From the NCBI GenBank assembly GCA_004558525.1, contig SFCQ01000014.1:1-64000 (forward strand): 64,000 bases of DNA, in the 5' to 3' direction. Both the position numbers and the translations under genes were made by a program. Under the pieces are notes generated by a model. That model made no database searches and was not told the DNA's origin. It saw only the letters and a list, made by a program, of their open reading frames with translations. Source of the DNA: Clostridiales bacterium. GTDB lineage: Bacteria > Bacillota > Clostridia > Christensenellales > CAG-138. Positions 8,898 through 17,995 of this stretch are shown piece by piece; position 1 is the stretch's first letter, and every line of letters starts with the position of its first letter.

Positions 8898-10058
8898 TTA
8901 TTTTTTGCCCGCTCTATAAGCTTCCTGTACGCACCTTTGATGCCTTGAACACTCCTTGCTGTTCGCATGCACCTTTGAATGGAGAAGATGTATGCAAAAA
9001 TGCCCGTCAAAGCCGTTTGATTCGGTAGGGTTCGCCATATGCGGCATGGTATGCATACTCGCGGCAACAGTCTTGCCTTTATAGGTTACCCATATAGGCC
9101 TTCTGTTCCAGGAAAAGCCTTCAAGGCTCTTTATTATAGACGTGTCATATTTTGTAATAGGTTCGCTGTCCGCATGATACCAGCCGCCAAAGCGCGTTGC
9201 GCGGAAGCTCTTGCCGGTCCTTACATCGGTAACGGTGAACTTTGCGCCCTTATTGAGCCATTCGCTGCCGCCTTTGAACCAATCAAGCAATATTACTGTG
9301 CCTTTCAGCTTATAGAAATCTGCATTGGCTTTTTCAAGCTTGTTCGCGCTGTCATATACGGTTGAAAGCGTAGCGTTTCCGGCTATTCCGTCTGCGGAAA
9401 GCCCCATCGCCTGCTGATATTCCATAACGGCTTTTCTTGTTGCGGAGCCAAAAACGCTGTTTACATTATCCTTTGCAAGAAAGCCCCTGTTATAAAGCGC
9501 CTGCTGAAGCTTTTTGACCTCTTCCCCTTCCATGCCCTGCTTAAGCATGCCTGCGCCTGCAAGCGTTGAGCTTGAAACGGTTATATCGCTTCTGTATATA
9601 TAACCGGCATGGGTATCAACAACGGCATAATACCATTCGCCTATAAGCGCCTTTACCTTGAGTCCCTGACCAGCCGTCAGCGTACATACAACATACGACG
9701 CGCTTGACGGCGCGCCCCTAAGCACGGCTGTATCGCTTACGGCATAAGCGCCCCTGCTGCCGGCTGAATTTGTGAAAACGTAGTCCTTGCGGATATAGCC
9801 AAGCTCACCGGAATGAATGACCCTATACCAGTTGCCGTCCTCGCCTATGACTGTCACTTCCTCGCCGCAGTCAAGCTCGTCTATAACATCGCTGTCTTTA
9901 TCCGGCGATTTTCTCATATTCACGCCGTCCGCCATAACCTGGCCCGTCTCCTGCTCATCGTCAGCAATGCTGACGCTCCTGTTGCCAAACGGCATTATGA
10001 GCGCGCACAGCGTAAGCAGCACAAGCGCCGCGCATACACTGATTCGTTTAATGCTCAT
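8898..10058 (-). CDS. Secreted SH3-SH3-peptidoglycan-binding protein with uncharacterised C-terminal His/Cys domain
   Basis: A 386-residue exported protein with a signal peptide or anchor at 1-30. Two bacterial SH3 domains follow (about 40-95, with VNMRKSPDKDSDVI, and 103-160), then a peptidoglycan-binding domain 1 (about 172-235, G.EV..LQQALYNRGFL). The C-terminal part (about 250-386) is shared with the 14390-15196 protein. It has a DW motif, VTD..TG..FR, H-A-D, MPH, GHFC and S..H plus HQ near the end. The conserved His, Asp and Cys suggest a catalytic or metal-binding domain, possibly cell-wall lytic. I do not recognise a named family and the YkuD signature is absent. It looks monocistronic and may be a sporulation or cortex protein. 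Confidence 0.8.
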   Translation of the reverse strand: MSIKRISVCAALVLLTLCALIMPFGNRSVSIADDEQETGQVMADGVNMRKSPDKDSDVIDELDCGEEVTVIGEDGNWYRVIHSGELGYIRKDYVFTNSAGSRGAYAVSDTAVLRGAPSSASYVVCTLTAGQGLKVKALIGEWYYAVVDTHAGYIYRSDITVSSSTLAGAGMLKQGMEGEEVKKLQQALYNRGFLAKDNVNSVFGSATRKAVMEYQQAMGLSADGIAGNATLSTVYDSANKLEKANADFYKLKGTVILLDWFKGGSEWLNKGAKFTVTDVRTGKSFRATRFGGWYHADSEPITKYDTSIIKSLEGFSWNRRPIWVTYKGKTVAASMHTMPHMANPTESNGFDGHFCIHLLHSKVHANSKECSRHQRCVQEAYRAGKK

Positions 10059-10085
10059 ATCAGATAGTCCTTTCTTTTGCTGTAT

Positions 10086-10697
10086 TTACACGCCCGCACC
10101 ATTGTGCATGATTGCTCCAAGCGCCTCTATATCCCGCTCCATAGTCTCTATCAGGCTCCTGTTGTATATGCCGCTTGCAGGGTGATAGAGGGGAAAAAGC
10201 GTTATTCTCTCTCCCTCAATAATAATATCGATGGCTTTGCCGTGTACTGAGCCTATTTTGCCTATATCGCTTTGCGCAAGCTTTGCTATTGACGAAAGCG
10301 GGCTGTTGCCAAGGGTCGCTATCACCTTAGGCTTTATTAAGGCTATCTCGCTTTTCAAAAGCGGCAGCCCGGCTTCAAGCTCCTTTGCGGCAGGGGTCCT
10401 GTTGGCCGTGCTTTTTTCGCGCCTTCTAACAGGCCTGAACTTTACTGCGTTGGTCACAAACACGTCTTGCCTGTTAATTGAAGCTTTGTTCAGCAATTCG
10501 TTTAACTGCCTTCCGGCCTTGCCAACGAATGGACGCCCTGCTTCGGCCTCCTCCCTGCCCGGCGCCTCGCCTATAAGCATTAGTTTTGGACTATAAGGGC
10601 CTTCGCCGAATACGGGTGAGGCGTAATCACCGTCATTTTTCTCTATAAGGGCGGAAAGCCTGCCTCTTTCAGCCGAATACAGTTCCTCAAGCCCCAT
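10086..10697 (-). CDS. Family 4-like uracil-DNA glycosylase lacking Fe-S cysteines
   Basis: A 203-residue DNA repair glycosylase that would remove uracil from DNA. Motif 1 GEAPGREE and FVGKAGRQLNELL are clear, as is the distal HPAS motif (YHPASGIY). Family 4 enzymes normally use four Cys to hold a 4Fe-4S cluster; this sequence has no Cys at all, so the cluster must be absent. I choose ATG at 10697, after GGCGGTG, over the TTG at 10712 that lies inside the PBP gene. It follows the PBP stop by 1 nt and is presumably co-transcribed with it. Confidence 0.85.
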   Translation of the reverse strand: MGLEELYSAERGRLSALIEKNDGDYASPVFGEGPYSPKLMLIGEAPGREEAEAGRPFVGKAGRQLNELLNKASINRQDVFVTNAVKFRPVRRREKSTANRTPAAKELEAGLPLLKSEIALIKPKVIATLGNSPLSSIAKLAQSDIGKIGSVHGKAIDIIIEGERITLFPLYHPASGIYNRSLIETMERDIEALGAIMHNGAGV

Positions 10698-10698
10698 A

Positions 10699-13491
10699 TC
10701 ATTCACCGCCAAACAGGCCGCCCGAGCCGCTTTGTGTGCTTGTGGGCGGAGGATATACGGAGCTTATCACACCATAATTGTATTTTAGCCTTTCATAATA
10801 GCTTTGTAAACTGCCGCTGCCTGTATTTTGCGAAGCTTCGTCAACATAGCTCCTTAATGAAGCTATGCCGCTTTCCAGCGTCGCCCTATCAGTATCGGGA
10901 AGGTTCTGCACCCTTTCAAGATAGGTTTGCACCTCTTTTATAAGCGCGTTTGAGTTGCTTATAAGCGACTGCGTACCGCCGCCAAACAGGCCGCCGCCGG
11001 TGCCCCAGCTTGAATAATGCACGCTGCACATTCCGCCGCTTACCGTAGTGCCGTACTCAAGGGGCGTAAGGTCAGTATAAACTATGTTGGGCAGATACTT
11101 TATAAGCTTCTGCGGATCGTAGCGCCTGTATCGCGAGGTAGAGTTTATAAGTATCACGCTTTGGTACTTAATACCCTCCTGCGGGCAATATACGCTTGCA
11201 GCCTGGCCGGAAGCAGAGCATATGTTTGCAAGCACATGCATATCGCAGCTTTCAACGGGAACGCTGTCGCCGGCAAACCAATCAGTTATTGGCACATGGC
11301 TCGATGCGTCAAACATGCAAGCCTCCGTCGCAAGCTTTCCGGATACAGAGCAGACCGTCCTTTTCACAAGGCCAAGCTCGACCGGCGAAGCGTCTATTAT
11401 CTGCTTATCCGCCTTACCGTCGAGTATCTTTTTCATAAACGCCTGCCACAACGGAGCCGCGACCTTCCCTCCCGTAGAATCCTTGACAAGCTTTTGATTA
11501 TAGTTGTCAGGACCTACCCATACAACCGCAGTATAGTAGCCAGTCATTCCGGCAAAGTAGGCGCTGCCGTAATCAGAGTTCGTGCCTGTCTTTCCGGCTA
11601 CTGTCATTCCGCTTATTTTGGCTGCCGTGCCTGTTCCGCTCTGCACGGCGTCATGCAGTATATCAACAAGCATGTATGCCGTGGTCGGCTTAAATACCTG
11701 CCTTTTTGTGCGCACCTTGTCAGCATCCAATATCACCTTGCCGTCCTTATCGACTACCCTTGTAAACGATATCGGCTTTATATATGTTCCGCTGTTTGCT
11801 ATTGCAGCATATGCACCCGCCATCTCTATCGGGGTTATTCCCATTGCGCCCAGAGCGAGGCCCGAGCCCGTTGTTTTAACACGCGAAGGATCCACGCCAA
11901 GCTCGGCAAGATACTTTGCCGCTACAGGCATGGTAACGTCTTCCATAAGCGTTCTTGCCGCCGCCACGTTAAGCGACGACACAACGCCCCTTCTTAACGT
12001 GATTATACCCTCATGTTTCGTTGAACCTATCGCAGGATAACCCTTTTCCGTATCCCAGCCGGCTATCGGGTCCGGTATGTTTGCTATGGCAGAAGCCGGT
12101 GAAAGCCCAAGGTCGAGCGCCGGCCCATATACGCTTAAGGGTTTTATGCTGGAGCCTACCTCCGTCGCGCTTTGGTACGCCCTGTTCCAGCCCTTTCTGA
12201 CCTCAGGAGCTTCGCGGCCGCCAACAACGGCCCTAAGCTCGCCAGTGTGCTGATCTATCACCACGGCCGCAGCCTGGGGCATGTTTTCTTCCGCTGTAGC
12301 ATTGGTAATATCCGGATATTTTTCCCAATTTGCAAGCGTATCCTGAACGATATGCTGCATATCGGTATCAACGGTAAGATATATAGAATATCCTCCCCTG
12401 CTAAGCTCGCTTTCTATTGCCGCCCTGTTTGCGGATGTGTCGTTAAGCCCCCTTTCCGCAAGTATATAATCCTCTATGTCCCTTATGGCATACTCAACAA
12501 AGTAGAGCATATCGTCCACCTTTGAGCTTTGCCTTTTCTCTATTATATACACCTTATCCGCAAGCGCTGTCTGCATCTGGTCGTAGGTTATAAAGCCTGC
12601 CTGGTACATGCGCTTTATCACCGTATCCGTGCGGTTGTTGGTTATATCCATCTTGTTCTGACCGGCATTCTCACCGCTCGTATACGTTCTTTTATAAGTA
12701 TTGCGCCTTGGGTCATAGCTGTTCGGGCTTTTTATCATGCCGGCAAGCATGGCGCATTCCCTTATGCTAAGCTCGGAAAGCTCCTTGCCGAAATAGTCCT
12801 TTGCCGCCGCCTTCATGCCGTAGTTGGATTGGCCAAGGTATACGTCGTTAAGATAAGCTTCCAATATATCGTCCTTATCCATAACGCTTTCTACCTGAAT
12901 AGCAAGATAAACTTCCTGTATCTTCCTCCTGTAGGATACCTCGCTCGTTAAAAGCTTGTTCTTAACCAGCTGCTGAGTAAGCGTGCTTCCTCCGGCGTCG
13001 CTCGATGCGCTCAACGAGCCGACAACGGCCGCAAACAGTCTCTTATAGTCAACTCCCCCGTGCCTGTAAAACCTTACGTCCTCAATGGCTATTACGGCGT
13101 TCTTAAGCATATCCGGAACGTACTCTATGTCGACCCAATCCCTGTATTCATAACCGGCAAAAGTGGATATGAGCTTGCCGCTTTTGTCGTATATATAAGA
13201 TGTTCTGTCGCTTTTGGTCAAAAGCGATATATCAAGCTCAGGCGTGGTGTCAACATAGGCCTTGGCTACTCCCAAAACAAGCCCCATAGCCGCGCAGCCC
13301 AGAAGCACCACAAAAAGGAGCATGAGCTTACAGGTCGTAAAGAATACGGCGAGCACGAACGGCCGCTGCTCCCTGCGTTCAACAAACAGCTCCTCCTGCT
13401 CCCTTGAAGGGCGCTTTGTGGAGCTTTTTAAAAACGCGGAGGTCACGCGCTGCCTTATATCGGCAAAAAGGTTTTTAAGCTTTTCTTTCAT
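10699..13491 (-). CDS. Class A penicillin-binding protein (PBP1A-like transglycosylase/transpeptidase)
   Basis: A 930-residue bifunctional peptidoglycan synthase. It has a cytoplasmic tail (1-45), one membrane helix (about 47-77), a GT51 glycosyltransferase domain with EDVRFYRHGGVD (catalytic Glu) and GGSTLTQQLVKN, and a transpeptidase domain with SSIK (active-site Ser), SSLN and KTGTN. A C-terminal extension of about 200 residues has several Cys and Gly-rich ends (GGGLFGGGTQ, GSGGLFGGE). I choose ATG at 13491 over the TTG one codon upstream. It is followed directly by the uracil-DNA glycosylase gene. The Gly/Ser-rich tail has no clear known domain. Confidence 0.95.
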   Translation of the reverse strand: MKEKLKNLFADIRQRVTSAFLKSSTKRPSREQEELFVERREQRPFVLAVFFTTCKLMLLFVVLLGCAAMGLVLGVAKAYVDTTPELDISLLTKSDRTSYIYDKSGKLISTFAGYEYRDWVDIEYVPDMLKNAVIAIEDVRFYRHGGVDYKRLFAAVVGSLSASSDAGGSTLTQQLVKNKLLTSEVSYRRKIQEVYLAIQVESVMDKDDILEAYLNDVYLGQSNYGMKAAAKDYFGKELSELSIRECAMLAGMIKSPNSYDPRRNTYKRTYTSGENAGQNKMDITNNRTDTVIKRMYQAGFITYDQMQTALADKVYIIEKRQSSKVDDMLYFVEYAIRDIEDYILAERGLNDTSANRAAIESELSRGGYSIYLTVDTDMQHIVQDTLANWEKYPDITNATAEENMPQAAAVVIDQHTGELRAVVGGREAPEVRKGWNRAYQSATEVGSSIKPLSVYGPALDLGLSPASAIANIPDPIAGWDTEKGYPAIGSTKHEGIITLRRGVVSSLNVAAARTLMEDVTMPVAAKYLAELGVDPSRVKTTGSGLALGAMGITPIEMAGAYAAIANSGTYIKPISFTRVVDKDGKVILDADKVRTKRQVFKPTTAYMLVDILHDAVQSGTGTAAKISGMTVAGKTGTNSDYGSAYFAGMTGYYTAVVWVGPDNYNQKLVKDSTGGKVAAPLWQAFMKKILDGKADKQIIDASPVELGLVKRTVCSVSGKLATEACMFDASSHVPITDWFAGDSVPVESCDMHVLANICSASGQAASVYCPQEGIKYQSVILINSTSRYRRYDPQKLIKYLPNIVYTDLTPLEYGTTVSGGMCSVHYSSWGTGGGLFGGGTQSLISNSNALIKEVQTYLERVQNLPDTDRATLESGIASLRSYVDEASQNTGSGSLQSYYERLKYNYGVISSVYPPPTSTQSGSGGLFGGE

Positions 13492-13645
13492 CAATAATCC
13501 GCCTTAGCATAGATTGCCGGATACATTATAACATTTTTGCCGCATTGGCTCAATAGTTGAGGCATGCCGCATATGTTGAATTAACAGGGGCGACATATTT
13601 CGTCCGCCATTATAAGCTTTACAGCGAACAGGAGGCGCCTTCTAT

Positions 13646-14338
13646 ATGGAAACACATGGCGAGCAGGCAAGGGTCAGGCGGTGCGGGCGCGCGCTAAGGC
13701 GCTTCCTCATAACGGCCTCGGCAATAGTTATATTGATAATAGCGCTCACCACATGGCTTGGCGGCAACATGCGCGAGGCTATGGCCGCCCTCGCAAGCGC
13801 GCGCATACGCGCCGTATCCGCAAAGGCAATGAACGACGCCATACTTGACACTATGGAAAGCAACAGCGCCTATACCGCCCTGCTGCATATACGCGAAAAC
13901 GGCACCAAGGTATACATGGTGCAGGCTGATCCTCAGCAGATGAACCTGCTTGCCGCGCAATGCGCAGAGGCCGCCCAGGAGCGCATAGCCGCGCTTGGCG
14001 AGCAGGGGATATCCATACCTATAGGCACGATAACAGGGCTTACGTTCCTTTCCGGAAAGGGGCCGAGCATACACATATCATTTACACCGGCCGGAAGCGT
14101 ACAAAGCCAGTTCAGCTCCGAATTTACATCGTCCGGAATAAACCAAACGTTGTACAGGGTAAATCTTAAGCTCACCGCAAGCGTGCAGTTAGTCATGCCG
14201 GGCGTGTATCAGAGCATAAGCGTTACCGCTGAGGCTGCCATTGCGGAGAACATAATAGTTGGCGAAGTGCCTGAGGTATATACAAACGTAGCAAGCGAGG
14301 AGGATATGCTCAACCTTATCCCGACAGAGGTTCCCTGA
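13646..14338 (+). CDS. yunB: Sporulation protein YunB
   Basis: A 230-residue protein with a basic N terminus, one membrane helix (about 22-42) and an extracytoplasmic domain. The family traits AMNDAI, the PIGT..G..F..G.GP segment and the late strand with EVP..Y are present. YunB is a sigma-E-dependent mother-cell sporulation protein whose loss lowers sporulation in B. subtilis; its biochemical role is unknown. AGGAGG lies 10 nt before ATG. I looked for a sigma-E promoter upstream; a partial match around 13570-13600 has poor spacing and is not claimed. It is 51 nt from the next gene, which appears to have its own promoter. Confidence 0.9.
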   Translation: METHGEQARVRRCGRALRRFLITASAIVILIIALTTWLGGNMREAMAALASARIRAVSAKAMNDAILDTMESNSAYTALLHIRENGTKVYMVQADPQQMNLLAAQCAEAAQERIAALGEQGISIPIGTITGLTFLSGKGPSIHISFTPAGSVQSQFSSEFTSSGINQTLYRVNLKLTASVQLVMPGVYQSISVTAEAAIAENIIVGEVPEVYTNVASEEDMLNLIPTEVP

Positions 14339-14375
14339 TTTACAAAATAGTCATACACATAAGCATGGTTTGTAT

Positions 14376-14392
14376 GCTATAATTATGCTATG
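14376..14392 (+). promoter_or_regulatory. Extended -10 promoter directly before the start codon (possible leaderless mRNA)
   Basis: TGC-TATAAT (TATAAT at 14378-14383) ends 6 nt before the ATG at 14390, so transcription would begin at or next to the start codon. No Shine-Dalgarno sequence is present between yunB and this gene. The -35 region is poor, as expected for an extended -10 promoter. The sortase gene at 40784 shows the same geometry. Confidence 0.5.
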
Positions 14393-15196
14393 AAAAAGCT
14401 TTTTTGTACAATACTTATACTATCCGCGCTGTTTATATGCGCAACGGCTCACGCCGAGCCTACCCCTTCGCCTTCAGCTTCTCCTGAAGCCTCAGATGGA
14501 AGCTCGCCGGAGCTTATAAGCTATGGCGTAAAGGGCGAAGCAGTTGTAAGAATACAGCTCAGGCTCAGGGAGCTTGGCTATTTCAGCTACAAGCCTACCG
14601 GCAGCTTTCAGAACCTTACCGTTGAAGCCACGAAGCGCTTTCAGCAGAAGCAGACGGATTCTTCCGGTCAGCCGATAATGAGCGACGGTACAGTAGGCGC
14701 GCAATCCATGGCGATAATATTCTCGCACAGGGCGCAGAGGGCTGATATCGCCGCAAAGATACCTATAGGCAAGCAGCTTTCAGGCCAGGCCTCTGTGACA
14801 GGCGAGCTTGTTGATTGGAGCGAAGTCAAAGAGCTTTTAAGCGAAGGGACCCCCTATTCGGTAACAGACTACAATACCGGCGTAACCTTCCGCATGATAT
14901 GCACTGTAGGCGAAGGCCATGCAGAAGCTGAGTGCGCGTCAAGCGAGGATACCGCTGTATATAAAGAAGCCTTCGGCGGTGAATACAACTACTCAAAAAG
15001 GCCGGTGGTCATAGCTATAGGTTCAAGGAACATAGCTGCCTCGCTTCAAGGCCAGCCCCACGGTGAATCGAGCGTACGCTCAAACGACATGCCCGGGCAT
15101 GCGTGCCTGTTCTTCTCCGGCAGCTCGTCGCATGTTGCCTCGCTTCCTGACGTTGAGCATCAGGCGCAGGTTTACAAGGCCGCCGGACGCGGCTAA
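14390..15196 (+). CDS. Secreted peptidoglycan-binding protein with His/Cys C-terminal domain (paralogue of the 8898-10058 product)
   Basis: A 268-residue exported protein: signal peptide 1-22 ending near AHA, a Pro/Ser-rich linker, and a peptidoglycan-binding domain (about 40-115, YGVKGEAVVRIQLRLRELGYF). The C-terminal domain (about 140-268) matches the one in the 8898-10058 protein: DW, SVTD..TG..FR, HAE, RP, PHG, GHAC, SSSH and EHQ..V..A in the same order. The SH3 domains are missing. It overlaps the end of sigF by 4 nt convergently. The neighbourhood (yunB, sigF operon) suggests a role in sporulation or the spore wall, by inference. Confidence 0.8.
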   Translation: MKKLFCTILILSALFICATAHAEPTPSPSASPEASDGSSPELISYGVKGEAVVRIQLRLRELGYFSYKPTGSFQNLTVEATKRFQQKQTDSSGQPIMSDGTVGAQSMAIIFSHRAQRADIAAKIPIGKQLSGQASVTGELVDWSEVKELLSEGTPYSVTDYNTGVTFRMICTVGEGHAEAECASSEDTAVYKEAFGGEYNYSKRPVVIAIGSRNIAASLQGQPHGESSVRSNDMPGHACLFFSGSSSHVASLPDVEHQAQVYKAAGRG

Positions 15197-15927
15197 AGCA
15201 GCTTCCTAAGCCTCAATAATATAGTGTTTTCAAGCCGGGAGACCTGCACCTGCGATATTCCAAGCACGGCGGCCACCTGGCTTTGTGTTTTATCCGAAAA
15301 GTATCTTAGCGTTATTATTGTCCTCTCCCTCGGCGAAAGCGTGCTTAAAAGCTCCTTAAGCGCAACCCTGTCAACTGCGGATTCAAGCTCGCGGCAGCTC
15401 CCGCCGACGGTATCTACAAGCAAAGCGTCCGAATCAGCGCCGTATGCAGGCTCATATATAGACGAATACGGCCTTGCAGCCTCCATAGCTTCCGCAACGT
15501 CTTCCGGCTCAACGCAAAGCTCTTTGGCAATCTCGTTTATGCTCGCTTCCCGGCCAAGCTTATCGCTTAGCTTCTCCCTTGCGCTTGCCGCACGCGCCGC
15601 AAGCTCCTTAAGCGAGCGGCTGACCTTTATCATGCCGTCATCGCGCAAAAAGCGCTTTATCTCGCCCGCTATCATCGGCACAGCATAGGTTGAGAACCTT
15701 ACATCATAGCTCAAGTCAAAGCGCGAGATGGCCTTCACAAGCCCCATACAGCCTATCTGGAACAGATCCTCATACTCTATAGACCTGTTCAAAAAGCGCT
15801 TCACTATGCTGCGCACAAGCGCAGTGTTCGCCTGCACAAGCGTTTCTGCGGCTTCATTATCGCCTGCCTGGAATCTTGCAATAAGCTCGCGCGTAGTTTC
15901 CTGCGAAAGCAGCTCATGCTCAGCCAT
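15193..15927 (-). CDS. sigF: Forespore sigma factor sigma-F (SpoIIAC)
   Basis: A 244-residue sigma-70 family factor (SigB/F/G subfamily). Region 2 with YEDLFQIGCMGLVKAISRFD and VRFSTYAVPMI, region 3, and region 4 with LSPRERTIITLRYF and TQSQVAAVLGISQVQVSRLE are complete. It directs the first compartment-specific transcription in the forespore. It is the third gene of the spoIIA operon, overlapping spoIIAB by 8 nt. Order and partner genes distinguish it from sigma-G. Confidence 0.96.
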   Translation of the reverse strand: MAEHELLSQETTRELIARFQAGDNEAAETLVQANTALVRSIVKRFLNRSIEYEDLFQIGCMGLVKAISRFDLSYDVRFSTYAVPMIAGEIKRFLRDDGMIKVSRSLKELAARAASAREKLSDKLGREASINEIAKELCVEPEDVAEAMEAARPYSSIYEPAYGADSDALLVDTVGGSCRELESAVDRVALKELLSTLSPRERTIITLRYFSDKTQSQVAAVLGISQVQVSRLENTILLRLRKLL

Positions 15928-16357
15928 CGGCCCTCACCGAAGATATCCTTTTCTTCATTTTTACGGCCGTACCCTTGCCAGGTTCGCTTGCGACCTCTAC
16001 CGAATCCATAAACGCCTGCATAACGCAAAAGCCCATGCCGGAGCGTTCAAGATCCGGCGCGCTTGTGAAAAAGGGCTGCATCGCCTGCTCGATATCGGCA
16101 ATGCCCTTGCCGTAATCAGTAACGATTATCGTAATTATATCGCCATCTGTATAGCAATCCATGCGCACGGTGCCGCCGCGGCTCGAATAGCCGTGAATTA
16201 TTGCGTTTGTGACGGCTTCGCTTACCGCTGTACGCACATCTGTAAGCTCTTCTATAGTCGGATCGAGCTGTACGGCAAACGCTGCCGCCACGCTCCTTGC
16301 AAACGCCTCATTTTTTGAAAGCGCAGGAAAAGTTATGCTCATTTCGTTGCTGTTCAT
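15920..16357 (-). CDS. spoIIAB: Anti-sigma-F factor SpoIIAB
   Basis: A 145-residue GHKL-type serine kinase and anti-sigma factor that holds sigma-F inactive and phosphorylates SpoIIAA. The N box EAVTNAIIHGY, the G1 box DYGKGI and the ATP-lid motif RSGMGFCVM are present. I choose the ATG 24 codons inside the longest frame, giving the normal family length, because GGGGGA lies just upstream. It sits 13 nt after spoIIAA and overlaps sigF by 8 nt, the classical tricistronic arrangement. Confidence 0.95.
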   Translation of the reverse strand: MNSNEMSITFPALSKNEAFARSVAAAFAVQLDPTIEELTDVRTAVSEAVTNAIIHGYSSRGGTVRMDCYTDGDIITIIVTDYGKGIADIEQAMQPFFTSAPDLERSGMGFCVMQAFMDSVEVASEPGKGTAVKMKKRISSVRADG

Positions 16358-16370
16358 ATTCCCAATCCCC

Positions 16371-16682
16371 CTATATATCCATGCGATCCACAAGCGCATA
16401 TATTCCGGCCATTCGCAATATGCGTTCAATGCTCCTGCTTGCGCCGCCTATGCTCATCTTGCCCCCACGTCCGGCTATCACCCGGTATCTTCCAAGTATC
16501 ACGCCAAGGCCGGAGCTATCCATGAACGTGAGGCCCTTAAGGTCCAGCCTAAGCTCGCGTATGCGCTTGTCCGCTATAAGCGCGTCAAGCTGAGCGCGCG
16601 CCTGCGCGGCGCTGTGGTGGTCAAGTTCGCCCTTTATGCGTGCCGTCAGCCTGTCTTCGGCTGCTTCTATCTCCATCTGCAT
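16371..16682 (-). CDS. spoIIAA: Anti-sigma-F factor antagonist SpoIIAA
   Basis: A 103-residue STAS-domain protein. The phosphorylatable Ser lies in FMDSSGLGVILGRY. Unphosphorylated SpoIIAA binds SpoIIAB and frees sigma-F. The start at 16682 has AGGAGG 7 nt upstream; a frame extending to 16751 is not needed. A sigma-H promoter is expected. AGAGGGAAT followed about 13 nt later by AAAAT on the minus strand near 16735-16765 is a possible but weak match. Confidence 0.94.
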   Translation of the reverse strand: MQMEIEAAEDRLTARIKGELDHHSAAQARAQLDALIADKRIRELRLDLKGLTFMDSSGLGVILGRYRVIAGRGGKMSIGGASRSIERILRMAGIYALVDRMDI

Positions 16683-16866
16683 AGAGCTTCCTCCTTTGCA
16701 TTTGTATGTATAGCCCCTGTTATTTCTATGCGCAAATTTTGCACCCTGCATAGTATTCCCTCTTGTTTTGGCGAATATGCATTTGTTTTGTCAAAACCGG
16801 CATGGAGAATAAATTTAATTTAATCGGAAAGCATAATAAGCATAGTTTTCTGAAAGGACATTGGCT

Positions 16867-17610
16867 ATGGAGCTTACAGTATTGGGCCGCTGCGGCCCGT
16901 TTCCGGCCCCGGGAGAAGCCTGCTCCGGCTATCTTTTAAGATGCGGTGGCAAAAACATAATGCTCGATTTCGGCAGCGGCGTTTTCTCGCGGCTATACAG
17001 CATATTGCCAAAGCTTAATATAGACTGCGTAATACTCAGCCACCTGCACAGCGACCATATGGCGGATATGCTCATACTGCGTTACGCAATAGATCAGCTA
17101 AGCGAGCGCGGGCTTTGCGCAAAGCCGCCTTTGCCGGTAGTTGCGCCGCCAAGCCCAAGGGAGGACTTCCGCGTGCTGGCCGGCTCCGGCGTGTTTGACA
17201 TAACAACTATAAAGGACGCCACCAAGCTGAGGTTTGAGGATATCACATTTACCTTCAACAGGATGACGCACCCTGTGGAAACATATTCTGTAACGGTAGA
17301 GCACTGCGGCAAAAAGCTCGTATACACCGGAGATACCGGCATGCGGCACGACCTTGTTGATATAGTTTCCGGAGCCGATATGCTGCTTGCGGACGTATGC
17401 TACCTTAACGAAGAGCTAAAGGGAAAGCTTATGGCGGCCCACCTGAGCGCGGGTCAGGCCGGCAACCTTGCCGCTGCCGCAAATGCTGACATGCTGCTTT
17501 GCACACACCTGTTTGGAGGAAGAAGAGAGCATAATGAGCTTTTATCCCAGGCAAGGCAGGCATTTCCCAAGGCGGCATTGGCTGAGGAGTACAAAACCTA
17601 CCCAATATAG
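16867..17610 (+). CDS. MBL-fold metallo-hydrolase (RNase Z-like, YhfI type)
   Basis: A 247-residue metallo-beta-lactamase-fold enzyme. The metal-binding motif HLHSDHMADM is complete, with a further Asp in YTGDTGM and a late His in AHLSAGQAGNLA. The layout resembles RNase Z-like hydrolases of the YhfI group, but it lacks the exosite needed to call tRNase Z. I choose the ATG at 16867 over TTG at 16861 because AAAGGA is 8 nt upstream. It is divergent from the spoIIA operon. Substrate unknown. It is the last gene before the atypical island. Confidence 0.85.
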   Translation: MELTVLGRCGPFPAPGEACSGYLLRCGGKNIMLDFGSGVFSRLYSILPKLNIDCVILSHLHSDHMADMLILRYAIDQLSERGLCAKPPLPVVAPPSPREDFRVLAGSGVFDITTIKDATKLRFEDITFTFNRMTHPVETYSVTVEHCGKKLVYTGDTGMRHDLVDIVSGADMLLADVCYLNEELKGKLMAAHLSAGQAGNLAAAANADMLLCTHLFGGRREHNELLSQARQAFPKAALAEEYKTYPI

Positions 17611-17659
17611 CCTATATAGCGCGATATAGACAACGTTTATCCACCATGATATAGTTTTC

Positions 17660-17811
17660 TTATGTTTCAGGAGAGGGATCGTCATCAAAAGGCTTCTTCC
17701 CGCGGGCCTTCCGGTCCGCGTTTACTTTCTCCATCCGCTCTTGGGCAAAATGCTTCGATGCCGCCGGTATCGCGCCTTAACCTGCTTCTTCGTGCTGGCA
17801 CTGGCTTTTAC
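17660..17811 (-). pseudogene. IS1182-like transposase fragment (left island border)
   Basis: On the minus strand one frame reads VKASASTKKQVKAR and, after a 1-nt frameshift, another reads HFAQERMEKVNADRKARGKK followed by PFDDDPSPET and a stop. This matches the linker region of IS1182-type DDE transposases (KASANAKK...EVNAD...GKKPFDDD). Only about 50 codons remain, with no ends recognisable. A second remnant of the same family lies on the plus strand at 31148-31575, at the far side of the atypical region. The 385-nt gap 17611-17995 holds nothing else I can support. Confidence 0.7.
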
Positions 17812-17995
17812 ATTTTACCCCAATAAACAAAAACGCCCGGCTAATGGGCGGTGTTCATAAGACAGTTAACAGTCACAGTAGTATGCTCTGCTGTGGCTGT
17901 TCTTGTATTTTATCCTGTTATGTGATAATGTGGAATCGAATAAACCTGCAAATCGGAAATGATATATCAAAAATATGTGAAGGGCTGATGGTCAA

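Noticed and set aside
11017..11997. 326-codon open frame antisense to the class A PBP
   Set aside because: It overlaps the transpeptidase domain with conserved SSIK and KTG motifs on the other strand, so it is not a gene.
13560..13600. Sigma-E promoter for yunB
   Set aside because: GCATATG and CATATTTC resemble -35 and -10 elements but are 18 nt apart, too far for sigma-E (about 14-15 nt).
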